Source of the DNA: Nitrososphaerales archaeon TH5896 | Lineage (GTDB): Archaea > Thermoproteota > Nitrososphaeria > Nitrososphaerales > Nitrososphaeraceae | Direction: 5' to 3' | Length of the DNA stretch: 7,903 bases | Assembly: GCA_014523625.1 (NCBI GenBank) | Contig: JAATVP010000227.1 | Span: forward strand, 1-7,903 | Shown: positions 6,036-7,903 of the stretch, in pieces | Position numbering within the stretch: the first letter of the stretch is position 1 | Layout of the letters: every line of letters starts with the position of its first letter | Made by a program: the position numbers and the translations under genes | Notes under the pieces: model-generated | What the model was told of the DNA's origin: nothing | Database searches by the model: none | Seen by the model: only the letters and a program-made list of their open reading frames with translations

Positions 6036-6045
6036 AAAATTATAT
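6036..6045 (+). promoter_or_regulatory. TATA box of the SagB-like gene
   Basis: AAAATTATAT is centred about 28 bases before the ATG at 6069, placing the transcript start next to the start codon. No Shine-Dalgarno sequence is present, so a leaderless message is likely. Confidence 0.5.
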
Positions 6046-6068
6046 CGGTCTTCAATCATTAAAGATCA

Positions 6069-7820
6069 ATGAATAATCAGGAGATTCAACATGCCTTGGA
6101 TTATCATGAAGCAACCAAGCATTCAGAAGTCAGTATAATGACTTCTAGACATTATTTAGATTACGATAACCGTCCAATACCCTTTAAAGCATACCTTGAG
6201 CAACCACACTATCCCCTTACAAATAACTTCCCTATTCCAAATTTGGATTCGCTGACTTCAATTTCAGATGTCCAGCAATTTGCAAACGCTAATTCAATAA
6301 AAGCCAAGAAACCTGTTTCTGGAATGGATATCTCTGAGATACTATTCTTTGCCGCTGGGATAACCAGAGTGATGAGATATAGTTACGGCACTTATTTCAT
6401 GCGTGCTGCTTCTGCTACAGGAGCCCTCTATCCTATAGAATTATACGTCGTTTGTGGCGACTTAACTCCAAACCTAACGGCCGGAGTTTATCATTTTGGC
6501 CCTGCTGATTTCAGCTTAACTCAGCTGAGAAGTGGAGATTACAGACATGCTTTAGCTTCCACCGCGTTGGCAGAAAAAGAATATGACACAATCAATACTT
6601 CGCCTCTTTCTGTAATATTCTCTTCTTTCGGCTGGAGAAATGCATGGAAATATCAGGCAAGATCTTATCGTCATTGGTTCTGGGATTGTGGTGTGATTGT
6701 TGCTAATCTCTTGGCAACTACAGCGTCATTGAAGCTTCCTACCAAATTGATTACGGGGTATGTCGATGATATAGTTGATAAGTTATTGCGTTTGGAGCCT
6801 CTAAAAGAAGCTTCGATTGTAATTGCGCCAATTGGGATTGGCCATTGCCCGAAATCTGATTCCAGGGCAAATAACAATATCCAAAAAGAGATAGCTGAGT
6901 TACCCATTCCAAAGATTGTGCCAATATCACAAAGAGGAGAGGTAGATTACCCTGAGATTTGGAAAGCTCACCAAGATTCGAAACTCCTAGATAGAGAAGA
7001 TGTCGAAGCGTGGATTGACATTCAAACAAATAAGACTCTTTCCGAGCAACAGCAAGTACCAACTAATCACAAAAGAAACTCAGATTCCAAACAACAATTA
7101 GAGCGACGAAATCAAGACTTTGAAACAGAAAACTACAGTACTGAGCCCATATTGGACCGAAAAGTGATGTTAGATGTTACGGGTACTCCTACAAAATTGA
7201 GTATTGGCGAGGTCATACTGAGGCGAGGATCAACTCGAAGATTCGATAAGCATTCATCTATTTCACTTTCCACACTTTACTCTATACTTGACAGTTCAAC
7301 ACGGGGAGTGCCAATGGATGTTTTCGCAAATGAAGAGACTATATCTTCTGTAATCGATGCTTATGTTATCTCTAATAGTGTGACTGGTCTAGAACCTGGG
7401 GCTTATTTCTTTAATCGCAGACGCAAAGCGTTCGATCTGTTAAAAAGAAACGCATCAAGACAAATCTCCGGTTATCTTTGTCTAGGCCAATCTCTTTTTA
7501 GTGATGCAAGTGCAGTGATCTTCTTGATGGCAGATCTTCACGATGTGCTCGATAAACTGGGTAACAGAGGATACAGGGTTGCTCAACTTGAAGCAGGGAT
7601 AATTGCAGGGAAAATATACTTGTCAAGCTATGCACAATCTATAGGCGCATCTGGAACCACATTTTTCGATGATGCAACGACCGAATTTTTTGCTCCACAT
7701 GCGGCTAATAAGAGTACTATGATCGCCATGGGAGTGGGTGTTCCTGGATATAAGGCACGACCTGGGACAGTATTACCCGTCATATTAACCAGAGATCAAT
7801 TAGTGAATTTACACTCTTAG
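6069..7820 (+). CDS. Tandem-domain SagB/ThcOx-family nitroreductase-like dehydrogenase
   Basis: Flavoprotein of the nitroreductase fold, SagB/ThcOx dehydrogenase superfamily, 583 residues with two such domains in one chain. Start: the N-terminus YHEATKHS...LDYDNRPIPFKAY (12-42) is the signature lead-in of this family; an in-frame TAA lies 9 bases before ATG 6069. Domain 1 (about 87-258) has DISEILFFAAGITR, the ASATGALYPIELYVV flavin/substrate strand (114-128), WKYQARSYRHWFWDCG (193-208) and the LKLPTKLITGYVDD lid. A linker rich in Gln, Asn, Ser and charge (about 318-360) follows. Domain 2 (about 375-570) opens with RRGSTRRF (385-392), the usual phosphate-binding arginines for FMN, then YRVAQLEAGIIAGKIYLSSYAQSIGASG (502-529) and GVGVPG (555-560). 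Domain 2 lacks a clear copy of the SAGALYP segment. TOMM-pathway members oxidise azolines to azoles using FMN, but no YcaO, cyclodehydratase or precursor peptide is visible, so the substrate is unknown. It is probably cytoplasmic: no signal or TM. Confidence 0.9.
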   Translation: MNNQEIQHALDYHEATKHSEVSIMTSRHYLDYDNRPIPFKAYLEQPHYPLTNNFPIPNLDSLTSISDVQQFANANSIKAKKPVSGMDISEILFFAAGITRVMRYSYGTYFMRAASATGALYPIELYVVCGDLTPNLTAGVYHFGPADFSLTQLRSGDYRHALASTALAEKEYDTINTSPLSVIFSSFGWRNAWKYQARSYRHWFWDCGVIVANLLATTASLKLPTKLITGYVDDIVDKLLRLEPLKEASIVIAPIGIGHCPKSDSRANNNIQKEIAELPIPKIVPISQRGEVDYPEIWKAHQDSKLLDREDVEAWIDIQTNKTLSEQQQVPTNHKRNSDSKQQLERRNQDFETENYSTEPILDRKVMLDVTGTPTKLSIGEVILRRGSTRRFDKHSSISLSTLYSILDSSTRGVPMDVFANEETISSVIDAYVISNSVTGLEPGAYFFNRRRKAFDLLKRNASRQISGYLCLGQSLFSDASAVIFLMADLHDVLDKLGNRGYRVAQLEAGIIAGKIYLSSYAQSIGASGTTFFDDATTEFFAPHAANKSTMIAMGVGVPGYKARPGTVLPVILTRDQLVNLHS

Positions 7821-7903
7821 GTTGCGACTGCAATAGCGGCTTTTAGTGGCAACAATTCAATTGATCGAAAATGACGAATTGGGACTGGCATAATCAAATA
7901 TCA
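7821..7903. other. 3' flank, no gene resolved
   Basis: 83 bases to the window edge. A weak dyad CAATTC...GAATTG (7853-7858 and 7876-7881) with a 17-base loop is the only structure seen. Open frames entering from the right edge on the minus strand are too short to judge. Confidence 0.3.

Larger units (their letters stand above)
5704..6068. other. Divergent intergenic region between two promoters
   Basis: 365 bases shared by the minus-strand membrane gene and the plus-strand SagB-like gene, with a TATA-type promoter at each end. The middle holds a T6 run (about 5771-5776) and weak 4-base dyads only. A minus-strand open frame across 5678-5932 would need a TTG start and overlaps the membrane gene, so I do not call it. 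No RNA gene was recognised. Confidence 0.5.

Noticed and set aside
6671..7062. Minus-strand open frames inside the SagB-like gene
   Set aside because: Antisense to a conserved flavoprotein, no start signals, no recognisable motifs.
7817..7903. Short minus-strand frame at the right edge ending in TAA that overlaps the SagB-like stop
   Set aside because: An in-frame TGA sits at the window edge (7901-7903), leaving only about 27 codons with no start signal.

Overview
The window looks like chromosomal DNA from an ammonia-oxidising-archaeon-type lineage (Thaumarchaeota/Nitrososphaeria). The grounds are archaeal 20S proteasome subunits, TATA-box promoters placed for leaderless or near-leaderless transcripts, T-tract terminators without GC-rich stems, A+T-rich DNA with many AGA/AGG arginine codons, and a secreted protein whose signal peptide ends in the VFAQ type of cleavage site common in this group. 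The A+T richness fits a Nitrosocosmicus-like genome better than Nitrososphaera sensu stricto. That placement is inference.

Layout. (1) 195-1464, plus strand: a two-gene proteasome operon, beta then alpha, separated by 4 bases. The beta subunit begins Met-Thr-Thr-Ile-Val-Gly, so its presumed propeptide is only the initiator Met. The alpha subunit is recognisable but has lost most of the residues known to form the gate-stabilising cluster. (2) 1465-1981: about 520 bases without a clear gene, holding T-tract terminators, a possible decayed signal-peptide start, TATA boxes and a 7+7 inverted repeat just before the next gene. (3) 1982-4917, plus strand: a LolD/MacB-type ABC ATPase, coupled or nearly coupled to a large secreted or anchored protein of repeated COG1361-like (S-layer/adhesin-like) domains. 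The permease expected with this pair is absent. (4) 5278-5703, minus strand: a small two-TM protein of unknown function with a disordered N-terminus. (5) 6069-7820, plus strand: a tandem-domain nitroreductase of the SagB/ThcOx dehydrogenase superfamily, divergent from the small membrane gene across a 365-base spacer.

How they work together. The beta-alpha pair should form a self-compartmentalised protease. It looks like a paralogous or specialised 20S particle: the Thr nucleophile can be exposed by methionine aminopeptidase alone, as in HslV, and the alpha gate is altered. This is the most noteworthy system in the window. The ATPase and COG1361 protein probably form an envelope complex with a permease encoded elsewhere. 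The SagB-like protein has no visible cyclodehydratase, YcaO or precursor-peptide partner, so a peptide-modification role is not supported by context.
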